The position numbers and the translations under genes are program-made. Positions 23,900-32,901 of a stretch of 64,000 nt of DNA are shown here, piece by piece. The notes under the pieces are model-generated. The model was given only the letters and a program-made list of their open reading frames with translations. It was not told where the DNA came from and made no database searches. Numbering within the stretch: the first letter of the stretch is position 1; each line of letters opens with the position of its first letter. Origin of the DNA: Qipengyuania flavescens (GTDB lineage: Bacteria > Pseudomonadota > Alphaproteobacteria > Sphingomonadales > Sphingomonadaceae); contig NZ_JARULD010000002.1 in NCBI RefSeq assembly GCF_029688735.1, positions 62,001-126,000 of the forward strand, read 5' to 3'.

Positions 23900-26821
23900 A
23901 TGAAGGTACGGGCTACCCTGCTCGCGGGTATCTGCGCGAGCGCGATTTCATTCCCGGCATTTGCTCAGGAAGCGACCGACGACGATCTGGAAAATCCCAA
24001 TTTCGGGCAGAACGTCATCGTCGTGACCGCACAACGCCAGGCGCAAAGCCTGCAGGAAGTGCCGATCGCAGTCAGCGCATTCGATGCCGAAGCGCTCGAA
24101 GCGCAGCAGATCGAAAACGCCAGCGATCTTCAGCTGACCCTGCCGAACGTTTCCTTCACCAAATCCAACTTCACCGCCTCGAGCTTCACCATCCGCGGCA
24201 TCGGCGACTTATGCGTCGGCGTCACCTGCGACAGCGCGACGGCCATTCACGTCAACGGATCGCCCCTGTTCGGCACGCGCCTGTTCGAGACCGAATATTT
24301 CGATCTCGAGCGCGTCGAAGTGCTGCGTGGTCCGCAAGGCACGCTGTTCGGGCGTAACGCCACCTCCGGCGTCGTAAACGTCGTCACGGCCAAGCCTGAG
24401 ATGGGTGTTTTCCGCGGTGCTGCCGAATTCGAATACGGCAATTACAACAGCATCAAGGCGAAGGGCATGGTGAACGTGCCCCTTGGCGATACGCTGGGCG
24501 TTCGGGTGGCCGGTTATTATCTGAATCGCGACGGATTTACCGAAAATCTCTTCGACAACTCGGACATCGACGGCCGCGACATGTACGCGGTGCGCGGATC
24601 GCTACGGTTCGAACCGACCGAAAGCACGACGATCGATCTCATGGGCTTCTATTTCCGTGAGAACGATGATCGTCTGCGCATCCAGAAGCAGACTTGCCAG
24701 CGCGACCCGACCGGCGTGCTCGGCTGCCTCAACAACCGCCGGGATTTCGACAGCACCAATGCGAACTCGACGCTTGCTACCGTGCTCACCTCGGTCGAAC
24801 TGTTCCGGATCCAGGGCATTCCGGAAGGGCTGGCCCTGGGCAGCGTTTACGGACCCGATGGTTACGCGAACTTCGACGAGCCCAACGATGTCCGCACGGT
24901 AAACACGGCATTCACGCCTGAATACTTCGCCGACGAACTCCAGTTGCAAGCGCATGTCGATCAGAACATCGGCGCGATGAACCTGTCGCTGACCGGCATT
25001 TATCAGGAAACGACGGTCGATTCCCGGCAGGATTACAACCTCGGCATTCTGGACCGCACGGGATATGCCACCGGGCTCAACACCTTGGCGTTTCTGGCTG
25101 CCAACGGGATCCCGACCGGGCTTCCGGCGCCCGCCTTCATCCCGGGATCGAACGCCTATTTCGCTCCCATTGCCGATGCGCTTATTCCGAATGGTCCCAG
25201 TGGCCAGCTTTGCACTTCGGACAATGACGACGGAAACCGCGGCGTCTTCGAAGGCAATGCGATTTGCAGCGATGTGCCGTTGTCGTTCGACAGGTCCAAC
25301 CAGGATCAAACATCCTGGTCGGCCGAGGCCATTCTCTCGAGCGATTTCGACGGACCGTTCAACTTCCTCGTCGGCGGTATCTATGCCGAAACGGAAGTCA
25401 GCGAGAACAGCTATTACGTGAACTCGTTCGGCCTCGATTACGCGACCGCCATTCTCGGGACGTTTTCCGCCTTCGCCAACGGACTTCCGCCATCCTATCT
25501 CGCAACGTCGATGTACCGGAACAACACCGCCGACTTCAAACTGGAAAGCTTCGGTATTTTCGCCGAAGTTTATTTCGACATTACGGACAAGCTGACGTTC
25601 ACCGGTGGCCTGCGTTACAATGACGATACGAAATCGGTCGCTGCCCGCACCACGCTGGCCAACTTCCTGAATCCGTTCGGGGGCGGTGATCCATTCGATT
25701 CGCCGTTCGTCGGCACGTTCGATGCCGATGCCAGCGTCCCGGGCAACCAGCTACTGCAGGAACGCGACGTGTCGTTCGACGCCATCACGGGACGCGCGGT
25801 GCTCGATTACGAGATCACGCCGGACAACAGCCTCTATTTCTCCTACTCGCGCGGCTATAAGTCGGGCGGCATCAACCCGCCGCTATCCCCGATCTTCGCA
25901 GTGCCGGAGAGCTTCGATTCCGAGAGCATCGATGCCTTCGAAATCGGTTCGAAGAATGTATTCCTCGACGGCGTAGCGCAGGTGAACCTGACGGGCTTCT
26001 ACTACAAATACAAGGACCTGCAGCTCAGCCGCATCGTCGCCCGGACGTCGGTCAACGACACGATCGATGCCAACATCTGGGGTGTCGAGCTCGAGACCAT
26101 CCTGCGGCCGAGCTACAACTGGCTTGTCAACATGAACCTGAGCTACTTGAATGCAGAGGTGGCCGGCGACCAGTTCTTCAGCGATCCGCGCGATCCCGGG
26201 GGCGGCGATCCCGATGCCGTCATCATCAAGGATATCTCCAACGGCGCGTTTTGCGCAGTGACCGGCGCGGGTGCCAACGCCTTTGTCGCCGCGGTCAATG
26301 GCGGACTTGGCCTACAAGGGCCGGGACCGTTTCCGGCCGATGGCGGTATCGCATCCACCGGTGCATTCTCGATCTGTTCGGTCCTTGCCGATCAGGCGAC
26401 GGCGATCGGCGGCCTGTTCGGCGGCGTGAATGTCCTCAGCCCCGGTGTCGAGAAGAACCTGCGCGGCAACAAGCTGCCGCAGGCTCCGGAGTTCAAGGCG
26501 TCGGTCGGCGTTCAGTATACCGCCGAGTTCGACAACGGGATGTCGCTCGTTCCCCGCTTCGACCTTGCGTTTACCGGCACACAGTACGGGAACGTGTTCA
26601 ATGGCGCGGTCAATCGCATCGAGCCTTTCGTGCAGGCCAATGCCCAGATCCAGCTCAACGGCGCAAACGATCGCTGGTTCGTGCGGGGTTTCGTGCAGAA
26701 CATCTTCGACAGCGATTCGGTGACCGGACTTTATGTCACCGACGCCAGCTCGGGGAACTTCACGAATATCTTCACGCTCGATCCGCGGCGCTACGGCATC
26801 GCGGTGGGCGCGAAGTTCTAA
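23900..26821 (+). CDS. TonB-dependent receptor
   Basis: This 973-residue outer-membrane receptor has a signal peptide ending in 'SFPAFAQ'. The plug domain contains 'VIVVTAQRQAQSLQEVPIAV' and 'LTLPNVSFTKSNF', a form common in sphingomonad receptors of the iron-complex class. The long barrel ends in '...RRYGIAVGAKF' with the terminal Phe. ATG at 23900 has an excellent ribosome binding site (GGAGAGGAGAGGG); an in-frame ATG at 23882 precedes it and is less likely. An unusual Cys pair lies in the plug ('GDLCVGVTCDS') and others lie in extracellular-looking loops, so disulfide-constrained loops are likely. It is monocistronic, with a terminator directly after it. The substrate is unknown. Confidence 0.94.
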   Translation: MKVRATLLAGICASAISFPAFAQEATDDDLENPNFGQNVIVVTAQRQAQSLQEVPIAVSAFDAEALEAQQIENASDLQLTLPNVSFTKSNFTASSFTIRGIGDLCVGVTCDSATAIHVNGSPLFGTRLFETEYFDLERVEVLRGPQGTLFGRNATSGVVNVVTAKPEMGVFRGAAEFEYGNYNSIKAKGMVNVPLGDTLGVRVAGYYLNRDGFTENLFDNSDIDGRDMYAVRGSLRFEPTESTTIDLMGFYFRENDDRLRIQKQTCQRDPTGVLGCLNNRRDFDSTNANSTLATVLTSVELFRIQGIPEGLALGSVYGPDGYANFDEPNDVRTVNTAFTPEYFADELQLQAHVDQNIGAMNLSLTGIYQETTVDSRQDYNLGILDRTGYATGLNTLAFLAANGIPTGLPAPAFIPGSNAYFAPIADALIPNGPSGQLCTSDNDDGNRGVFEGNAICSDVPLSFDRSNQDQTSWSAEAILSSDFDGPFNFLVGGIYAETEVSENSYYVNSFGLDYATAILGTFSAFANGLPPSYLATSMYRNNTADFKLESFGIFAEVYFDITDKLTFTGGLRYNDDTKSVAARTTLANFLNPFGGGDPFDSPFVGTFDADASVPGNQLLQERDVSFDAITGRAVLDYEITPDNSLYFSYSRGYKSGGINPPLSPIFAVPESFDSESIDAFEIGSKNVFLDGVAQVNLTGFYYKYKDLQLSRIVARTSVNDTIDANIWGVELETILRPSYNWLVNMNLSYLNAEVAGDQFFSDPRDPGGGDPDAVIIKDISNGAFCAVTGAGANAFVAAVNGGLGLQGPGPFPADGGIASTGAFSICSVLADQATAIGGLFGGVNVLSPGVEKNLRGNKLPQAPEFKASVGVQYTAEFDNGMSLVPRFDLAFTGTQYGNVFNGAVNRIEPFVQANAQIQLNGANDRWFVRGFVQNIFDSDSVTGLYVTDASSGNFTNIFTLDPRRYGIAVGAKF

Positions 26822-26848
26822 GCCTAAGACCTGATAAAAGGGGGAGGA

Positions 26849-26876
26849 GGGGCGGCCTGCAGGTCGCCCCTTTTTT
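26849..26876 (+). terminator. Rho-independent terminator after the TonB receptor
   Basis: The stem GGGGCG/CGCCCC (26849-26854, 26865-26870) has an inner CCTGCAGG self-complementary loop and is followed by TTTTTT. Confidence 0.93.
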
Positions 26877-26904
26877 CGTGCCCTGCGCCAACTGCGCCGC
26901 CCAT

Positions 26905-27639
26905 TTATTTCTTCGAAGTAGCGAAGGGGGAGAAGTCAGTGTCGGTATCGAAAATCTCGACCCCTTCGGCGCGTTTCAGCCAGTTTATCGCCACATAGGT
27001 GAAGGGCGTCAGCAGGGCTTCCCACAGCGTCTTGATCAGCCATTGCGACAAGGCCACCTGCCAAAGCAGTTCCACCGGCCACCCGGCCAACCCCCAGAAG
27101 GCCAGCGGGTAGAAGATCAGGCTGTCGAGACCCTGGCCGACCACGGTCGATCCGATCGTGCGCGTCCAAAGCGCGCGGCCTTCTGTCCAGATTTTCATCT
27201 TGGCCATCACCAGGCTGTTGGCGAACTCGCCTACCCAGAAGGCGACGATGGAGGCGAGCACGATGCGCCAGCTATTGCCGAAAACGAATTCATAGGCCGC
27301 CTGTCCCGGCCAGCCTTCCGCCGCCGGCAATCGGACCACGACCCATGCCATGAAGGCCATGAACAGCAGCGCTGCGAAACCGGTCCAGATCACCCGTCGC
27401 GCGCGGGCGTAGCCATAGACTTCGGTCAGGATGTCGCCGATGATGTAGCTTACCGGGAAGAACAACACGCCTGCGCCAAACGACCACTCGCCGATCACCG
27501 GCAGGACGACATAGCTTGGCTTGGATGCCCCGATGAGGTTCGACAGCAACAGGATCGTGACGAACGCCGCCATCACCAGATCGTAATAGCGGAAGCGCGG
27601 CTGCTGGCCGGATGGCGCGGGCGATGCGTGATTTTCCAT
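26905..27639 (-). CDS. yhhQ: queuosine precursor transporter (YhhQ / VUT family)
   Basis: This inner-membrane importer of preQ0/preQ1-type queuosine precursors has 244 residues, six predicted membrane segments and the family signature 'FPVSYIIGDILTEVYGYARAR'. A second conserved segment, 'FVGQGLDSLIFYPLAFWG'-like, is near residue 175. The family is DUF165, in which E. coli YhhQ is the characterised member. It is transcribed toward the TonB receptor terminator and is divergent from the tRNA-Arg gene, 61 bp away. No queuosine biosynthesis gene is nearby. Confidence 0.92.
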   Translation of the reverse strand: MENHASPAPSGQQPRFRYYDLVMAAFVTILLLSNLIGASKPSYVVLPVIGEWSFGAGVLFFPVSYIIGDILTEVYGYARARRVIWTGFAALLFMAFMAWVVVRLPAAEGWPGQAAYEFVFGNSWRIVLASIVAFWVGEFANSLVMAKMKIWTEGRALWTRTIGSTVVGQGLDSLIFYPLAFWGLAGWPVELLWQVALSQWLIKTLWEALLTPFTYVAINWLKRAEGVEIFDTDTDFSPFATSKK

Positions 27640-27700
27640 GGCAAAGCTGGTTAGTGCCGATTGGCGCTGCGGAAAAGCCGCGTTATGGCAGGCCCGGCGC

Positions 27701-27777
27701 GCGCCCGTAGCTCATCTGGATAGAGCGCGAGACTTCTAATCTTGAGGCAGCAGGTTCGAGTCCTGCCGGGCGCGCCA
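27701..27777 (+). tRNA. tRNA-Arg (anticodon TCT)
   Basis: The cloverleaf is complete: acceptor stem GCGCCCG/CGGGCGC (27701-27707, 27767-27773), D-arm with GCTC/GAGC, anticodon loop CTTCTAA with TCT at 27735-27737, T-arm with GGTTCGAGTCC, discriminator G and an encoded CCA (27775-27777). It reads AGA/AGG arginine codons, which are rare in this genome. tRNA 3' ends are common integration sites, and the pilus island begins shortly after it, but no second copy of the 3' end was found downstream. Confidence 0.97.
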
Positions 27778-28202
27778 TTCTCAAAAATCCGCAGAATTCT
27801 GGGGTTTTCGGATTCACCCGACAGGAATCTGATGGGCACCGAATGGCAGCTTTTGGGCCGGTAGCGGACTGACCGATCATAGCGACGTAAGTCGTGAAAC
27901 GGACTCTCTATCATATTCCTTGCTAGGGAACTGTGCAAAGGGCGCGGATGGCGTGTAGATTGAATGGGTCAATCCTCGTTGCATCCGTCCTGTCACACCG
28001 AATAGGGAGCGAGGCGGCGCTGCATCTACGAGGGCCGGGTTTGCATATTCTCGTCGATCTCCACCTCACGCCCGTATGGCCAGAAATAATGCTGGGAGAA
28101 GGCATGGTCCAGCAGCATCCCATCTGTAGAAAAGGGGCGGCAGCCCCGAATATACCGGATATTTAGGTTTCCTAATTATGAATTCGGGCAAAGGAGAAGA
28201 TC
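27778..28202. other. gene-poor 425-bp stretch after the tRNA
   Basis: No convincing gene was found. A weak hairpin (AATCCG ... CGGATT, about 27786-27814) directly after the tRNA may end its transcript. Just before the downstream gene, CCCGAAT (28145-28151) and ATTCGGG (28182-28188) form an inverted repeat that ends one base before the ribosome binding site; it could be an operator or a leader hairpin. The ORF antisense to the tRNA (27651-27938) is the usual tRNA-shadow artefact. Confidence 0.5.
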
Positions 28203-28607
28203 ATGCTTCGCTTTGCCCTGTTTGCTGCCGTTCTGGCTTTTCCCTCCGCCGCCCAAGCCAATCCAGGCGCGTCGGCTGGGATGCGTATTTCCCTGAATAT
28301 CCCAGAGATCTGCCAGCTAGAAGCGTCTATCGCTTCGGTCGATCCGGAAAGCGGGGTTACTACGGGTGATGTGTTCGAAATGTGCAACGCCAGCCGTGGT
28401 TTTCGCGTGATCGCATCGCACCGTACATTGGCGGCAGGAGAAACTGCGCGCATCGTTTACGCCGGACAAGCCAGCCCGCTTGCGCCAACCGGCCTCACCG
28501 AGATTTCTGTCCGCCAGGGTCCTGTAGCGAAAAAGGTGCCGTTCGTCGTTCAGGCGCGGGGCTTGCGCGAGGAACTGGCGATCAGCCTTGGAATTACGGC
28601 CCTTTGA
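28203..28607 (+). CDS. small secreted protein, spore-coat-U-like pilin fold
   Basis: This 134-residue protein has a signal peptide (cleavage after 'SAAQA') and the ribosome binding site AAGGAGAAG. Two cysteines (in PEICQLE and FEMCNAS) and alternating strands ending in 'GITAL' resemble the small beta-sandwich of the spore-coat-U/Csu pilin domain, though the match is by eye only. It is convergent with the tip-adhesin gene of the pilus operon, with the two stop codons back to back. It may be a minor subunit or accessory factor of that pilus. The alternative is an unrelated secreted protein. Confidence 0.65.
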   Translation: MLRFALFAAVLAFPSAAQANPGASAGMRISLNIPEICQLEASIASVDPESGVTTGDVFEMCNASRGFRVIASHRTLAAGETARIVYAGQASPLAPTGLTEISVRQGPVAKKVPFVVQARGLREELAISLGITAL

Positions 28608-29537
28608 TCAAAGGGCACTGACTGTCAGTGTTATCCGGTCGTTGTAACGCCCCGCCGGAACTGACGCCGGCGGAACTTCCAAGCTCATCGGGCGGGTGTT
28701 CCCTGAACGGGGAGTAGGAGCAAGATAAGTGAAGGCGCTGATACCCGTGAGATCGACTTGCGCCCCGTCAAAGTACAGACGATAGGGAATTTCGCTGCCA
28801 AGATCGACATGCGCCAGATTACCCGAATTGGCGGAAGCGACGTTCACCAGATAAGGCGCGGTGCTGAAAATGCGCGCGCCAAAAGGTTGTGACCGCGTCT
28901 GTTCGGACGTTGATAATGTGCCGAGATCAATCCGTGCTCCGGATCCGAAGCCGCCACCGATCACTGCGCCTACGAATCTGACGGAGACCGTGGCTGGAAT
29001 GAGTATGGTGATCGTAAGGTTTGTCCGGTCGACAAGCGCCCCGTTCTGGTCGAACAAAAGCAGTTCCAGCCGATCAGTGTAAGTACCTGCCGTCAGACCC
29101 CACTCGGTAGGTATTTGTAGCTCGAACGGGACCGACCGCCCTTGTGGTCCTGCTGGCGCATTTGCGATGTTCACGTCGCTGAGCGAAGTGCCGCCGGCCG
29201 AAGGGTCCTGGAGAATCTCGACTTGCGACTGTCCGGGCGCCCTGAGATTGTATTCGGGAAAGTTTGGATCGACCGGACCCGTCAGACGCGAGACCCTGAT
29301 TGTCGCCGGGCAAGGATTTCCGACATTACCGCGTCCGGGGTTGCTGTCGTCTCCGCCCGAATTTTTTATACGCACCTGGAAATTTTCGACGGTTATCGCG
29401 CCGGGGGCGATCTCGACGCCGCCAACTGCTACGGATTGGTCCGCACTCGCGAATTCGGGCACGCATTCGGCTGCCATCAGCGATGTGGGCATCGCGGCGA
29501 GCGCGATCGGGGCCAGGAGTAAGTTCAGCTGTCTCAT
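28608..29537 (-). CDS. pilus tip adhesin-like protein, spore-coat-U domain
   Basis: The last gene of the pilus operon encodes a 309-residue secreted protein with a signal peptide ending in 'LMAAE'. The C-terminal ~140 residues ('TVSVRFVGAVIGGG' to 'GRYNDRITLTVSAL') look like a spore-coat-U/SCPU pilin domain, which ends in the typical 'YxDxIxLTVxxL' strand. The N-terminal ~160 residues form a second beta-rich domain that would be the receptor-binding part, as in CsuE-type two-domain tip adhesins. AGGAGACG precedes the ATG. It follows the usher gene by 8 bp. Confidence 0.8.
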   Translation of the reverse strand: MRQLNLLLAPIALAAMPTSLMAAECVPEFASADQSVAVGGVEIAPGAITVENFQVRIKNSGGDDSNPGRGNVGNPCPATIRVSRLTGPVDPNFPEYNLRAPGQSQVEILQDPSAGGTSLSDVNIANAPAGPQGRSVPFELQIPTEWGLTAGTYTDRLELLLFDQNGALVDRTNLTITILIPATVSVRFVGAVIGGGFGSGARIDLGTLSTSEQTRSQPFGARIFSTAPYLVNVASANSGNLAHVDLGSEIPYRLYFDGAQVDLTGISAFTYLAPTPRSGNTRPMSLEVPPASVPAGRYNDRITLTVSAL

Positions 29538-29545
29538 ATCGTCTC

Positions 29546-32029
29546 CTAGTCGCTTTTCGTCGCTACTCGAACCGTCCCCAACCGAAGAAGGCCCGTGACC
29601 TCCATCGGCACTCCGATCGTGAACTCCTGCCCGGTCTCGTCAAGGCGCACGATATAGGTGCGTCCCGGAGCCAGCCCGATTATTCCGAAGCGTCCGGCGG
29701 AGTTCGTGAAGAACGGCTGGGCTTCGAAGCCCTCGTCGTCGACCGAAGTGATCCGTCCAACCATGAGCGCGGCTGGTTCGTCGCCCGATTGCAGAAAGCC
29801 GACTGCACTTACGAACCGGTCGTTGCCAACGACGAATTCGTAGCCGCTTCGGTAAGGCGGATCGACACGGGCCACACCCGTCCCGATGTCGTAGCCAGCT
29901 TCGAGCGAGTCGATATCGTATCGCACGTCTTGCGTATTGTAAGATGAGAGACGGCTGACCACAGCCGCGCCCAATGGTCCGCTGGCGGCTTCGTATCCGC
30001 CGCCGGTAAGGCTGCGTCCGGTAATAACGTCGGTGCCCCGGAGCGTTTGATGGGGACGGGCGAGAAGGAATGCGTCTTGGATCGGACGACCGATACCAAA
30101 CACGCCATCCGCTATCGCGAAAGATGTACCGAGTTGCAGTCTGGCGGTCCGGTTGTCGGTTACTCCACCAAGGTCCGGTCCCGAGGTTGCAAGCGAAGCA
30201 CGCGCCTCGAACCGATTGGATATGTAGTCTACTACCCCGTCCAGTGATGTGCTGCCGTCGGACGATTGCGCATTGATAGAATAGCCTAGCGACCCGACAT
30301 CGTTGGTCAAACTGCGTGACAGCGTAGCGCGCGCCAACTTGCGTCTGCTTTGGTAACTGGCATCGGCCCGATGCCGCCCGCCGAAGAAATAGGAAACGGA
30401 TGCGCGTACACCATAGTTGCGACCGAACACCGAACCCGTCCCGTACTCAACCCCGGCGGTAAACCGCAGGTTTTGTCTGGTAGAATGTGAAATGTCCGCG
30501 AAGAAGGTGCTCTGGTCCCTCGCTCCCGATCGCGACAGGTAATTGGCACCGCCTAGGATCGAAGTGCGCGGGGAAAGCGATTTGCTGAAGATGGCATTGA
30601 GCGAAAGGCTCTCGAGGCGGAAATCGGTAAGATCGCTCACGGTCCGGAAGTTGTCACTGTTGTAATCGAAACTGGCCGAAAAGCGGATCGCTTCTGGACC
30701 GAAACCTGCGATGAGACGGTACCCACCCCGCACGGCGAAGCCCGTGCCACTGCCCGAGCTCACTGCCGCCTGCAGATCGAAGCTGCCAGGGATCAACTGA
30801 GGCACGAAGCGTGTTTCTGCCGAAACCACCTGCACGTCCTGCGAAGCCTGGAAGCCGCCCCCGAGGATCAGCGTATCGCTCAAAGCTTTGCGGTAATGCG
30901 CGATTGCTACGGGATCGTCCGAATACCGCGGCTGCAGGTCCAGTTCCGTCGCGAGCACTCCGGCCGCGAAGGTGTATTCGTCCTCCCCGGCCTCGAGTTC
31001 GATCGGCTCGAAGAAATAGTCGAAGCGCGTCACCTGTTCCCGCCCCGTTGCATCCCGCACGACCAGTTCGACGTCGTTAGATCCCGCCTGTATTGGCAGA
31101 TCTTCGAGGCTGTAAGTACCGGGCTGGAGATCCAGGGTCTGATATGAAGCGCCGTTAACGATGACCTCAACGGTGGAAGGGGAGGTCAGCAGGATCTGCC
31201 GTCCACCCAGATTGACGACTGGCGCAAACGGGTCAAAAACGCGGCGGCTTTTTTCTAGGGCGACTCCGCCGATGAAGGGGGTCTGCAACGTACCGGTGTT
31301 GGTCAGCCGAAGATCACCCGCGCTCCATCGTCGATAGGTTTCAGGCTGATCGTAGACCGCTCTTACTGCCCGCCTGTAGGGACGATACTGGCCGTTCAGT
31401 CCCTCGGCGAGTCCGCCGTCATATTCGAGAACGACGTTGCGATAGCGGGCTGCGCCGGAAAGAAAGACTTCGGGTGGCCCCAGGCCGCCGGTGTCCCGGT
31501 AGATCAGGTTTGCACTGGTATTAAGATAGGCGCTGAAATTCGCCGGCTCGATCGTCGGTAGCTCGGGCTCGGCGGACTCATGTCTCCCTCTCAGCGGTTC
31601 GATAGGGCGGTAGGTCGCCTCGATCGCCTGTACCACAAGTTCCAGGCGCGACATGTCGAAATTGATGTCGAATCCTGCAGTCGCCAGTTCCGACGAGGTA
31701 ATGAAAGGATCCCCCGCAATAGCTTCGCGGAGGCGGATGACGCCCGCATCGTTCAATAGTCTCGAGAGTTGGGTGGTCAGCGACTGGCTTTCGATAGCGG
31801 CCGTTCCATCAGGCTCCACCTGAACGAGCACGTCCCCCAGTACACGACCATTCCATACCAGCGGGACCGACATGTCGATCGAACGCGATTGCCCGCCGGC
31901 AGCCGGTTCCGCCCCCGGCTGCGCAACCATGTCGTTGGCGCGTGCACCATAGGGCAGGCTTAGACAGGCAGTTATGATTGCTAATCGGCTGACCCCCGCG
32001 ATCAGCCCGGCGGATTTGCCCCCGCTCAC
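29546..32029 (-). CDS. fimbrial outer-membrane usher (FimD/CsuD-like)
   Basis: This outer-membrane pore recruits chaperone-subunit complexes and secretes the pilus. At 827 residues it is full length. It has a signal peptide, an N-terminal domain ('VPLVWNGRVLGDVLVQVEPD'), and a barrel with plug region ('VEVIVNGASYQTLDLQPGTY', 'LPIQAGSNDVELVVRDATG'). C-terminal domains of the CarboxypepD-like kind end it ('ITSVDDEGFEAQPFFTNSAG'). The start is GTG at 32029, 3 bp after the chaperone stop, with GGGGGGCTG upstream. The archaic (sigma/Csu-type) class is suggested by the spore-coat-U subunits around it. Confidence 0.92.
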   Translation of the reverse strand: MSGGKSAGLIAGVSRLAIITACLSLPYGARANDMVAQPGAEPAAGGQSRSIDMSVPLVWNGRVLGDVLVQVEPDGTAAIESQSLTTQLSRLLNDAGVIRLREAIAGDPFITSSELATAGFDINFDMSRLELVVQAIEATYRPIEPLRGRHESAEPELPTIEPANFSAYLNTSANLIYRDTGGLGPPEVFLSGAARYRNVVLEYDGGLAEGLNGQYRPYRRAVRAVYDQPETYRRWSAGDLRLTNTGTLQTPFIGGVALEKSRRVFDPFAPVVNLGGRQILLTSPSTVEVIVNGASYQTLDLQPGTYSLEDLPIQAGSNDVELVVRDATGREQVTRFDYFFEPIELEAGEDEYTFAAGVLATELDLQPRYSDDPVAIAHYRKALSDTLILGGGFQASQDVQVVSAETRFVPQLIPGSFDLQAAVSSGSGTGFAVRGGYRLIAGFGPEAIRFSASFDYNSDNFRTVSDLTDFRLESLSLNAIFSKSLSPRTSILGGANYLSRSGARDQSTFFADISHSTRQNLRFTAGVEYGTGSVFGRNYGVRASVSYFFGGRHRADASYQSRRKLARATLSRSLTNDVGSLGYSINAQSSDGSTSLDGVVDYISNRFEARASLATSGPDLGGVTDNRTARLQLGTSFAIADGVFGIGRPIQDAFLLARPHQTLRGTDVITGRSLTGGGYEAASGPLGAAVVSRLSSYNTQDVRYDIDSLEAGYDIGTGVARVDPPYRSGYEFVVGNDRFVSAVGFLQSGDEPAALMVGRITSVDDEGFEAQPFFTNSAGRFGIIGLAPGRTYIVRLDETGQEFTIGVPMEVTGLLRLGTVRVATKSD

Positions 32030-32032
32030 GGA

Positions 32033-32767
32033 TCAGCCCCCCAGTGTAACGGTCAGGCCTTCCTCGGCCATTGGCCTTTCCGTGGGAATGAAGAACGACC
32101 GGAACCGCTCGGGCGCAACTACTCCGACGCCGATCAGCTTCGCCATCTGCTCCGGCGTCAGCTGCATGCTGACGGCGGTTCCATCCTCGGCCTGTCCGCG
32201 TACCTGCCACGGCAAGGCTCCTGCGGTGAAGTATCGGGTGCCGCGATTGGCCAGCCGCACCTGGATGCCTGGCTGTTCACCGTTCATCACGGGAGCCACC
32301 TCGTCGACCACCGGCTCCGGGGCACTACCGTCAGGTATGACATTCACCAGGACGTTGAAGTTGACGACAACCTGGACTTGCGACTGACCCGGCGAAACTT
32401 CCACCGGAACCTGCCGGACCTGCATGTAGTAGACTTCGGATTTAGCCAGCTCAGGATCGCCGACATACTGCACGCGGAATGCTTGTTGCGAATTGGCAGG
32501 CACGACAATTTGGGCCGGAAAAACGAGAAAATCGTCGTCCGCCGGAAATAGTTCCAGCTGTCCGTCTTCGCTGATTACGCCGCGGAACATCTGGACTTCC
32601 ACCGGAAATTCTCCGGCTCCGGGATTGGTGAGTTCGACCCGCGCGATGGATTCCCGGCCGAACGGTTCGACGTCGACGACCATCGGCGAAAGACGGGCTG
32701 CCTGTACAGGCAGCGGTGCGCTTGCCAGCAAAGCCGCGCTCAGTACGGCGAGAATATATCTGATCAC
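32033..32767 (-). CDS. periplasmic pilus chaperone (PapD/CsuC-like)
   Basis: This two-domain immunoglobulin-like chaperone donates a strand to pilin subunits in the periplasm. After a signal peptide ('LSAALLASAPLPVQA') the G1-strand motif 'SEVYYMQVRQVPVEV' and the 'VVVNFNVLVNVIPDG' segment are typical of archaic-type chaperones. GTG at 32767 (244 residues, TGGGGGT upstream) is preferred over the ATG at 32815, whose 16 extra residues precede the signal peptide. Its stop is 3 bp before the usher start. Confidence 0.9.
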   Translation of the reverse strand: MIRYILAVLSAALLASAPLPVQAARLSPMVVDVEPFGRESIARVELTNPGAGEFPVEVQMFRGVISEDGQLELFPADDDFLVFPAQIVVPANSQQAFRVQYVGDPELAKSEVYYMQVRQVPVEVSPGQSQVQVVVNFNVLVNVIPDGSAPEPVVDEVAPVMNGEQPGIQVRLANRGTRYFTAGALPWQVRGQAEDGTAVSMQLTPEQMAKLIGVGVVAPERFRSFFIPTERPMAEEGLTVTLGG

Positions 32768-32848
32768 TGCAACCCCCACTCGATCCTTCGCCACTCCGGC
32801 GAAAGGTCCGCACATTGATCCCTATCCGTCAATGTGCGGTAAACGCAG

Positions 32849-32874
32849 AAAAAGGGGGAACCGAAGCTCCCCCT
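32849..32874 (-). terminator. attenuating terminator between pilin and chaperone genes
   Basis: The stem AGGGGGA/TCCCCCT (32853-32859, 32868-32874), with an 8-nt loop and a T5 tail on the minus strand, is placed 27 bp after the pilin stop. Between a highly expressed major subunit and its assembly genes, such a site is expected to keep subunit mRNA in excess. Confidence 0.85.
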
Positions 32875-32901
32875 CTTCCTGTTTAAAAGGCTCGTTCAGC
32901 C

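Noticed and set aside
27651..27938. 95-codon ORF with a 'PGRTRTCCLK' segment
   Set aside because: It is the well-known artefact of reading the complement of a tRNA gene.
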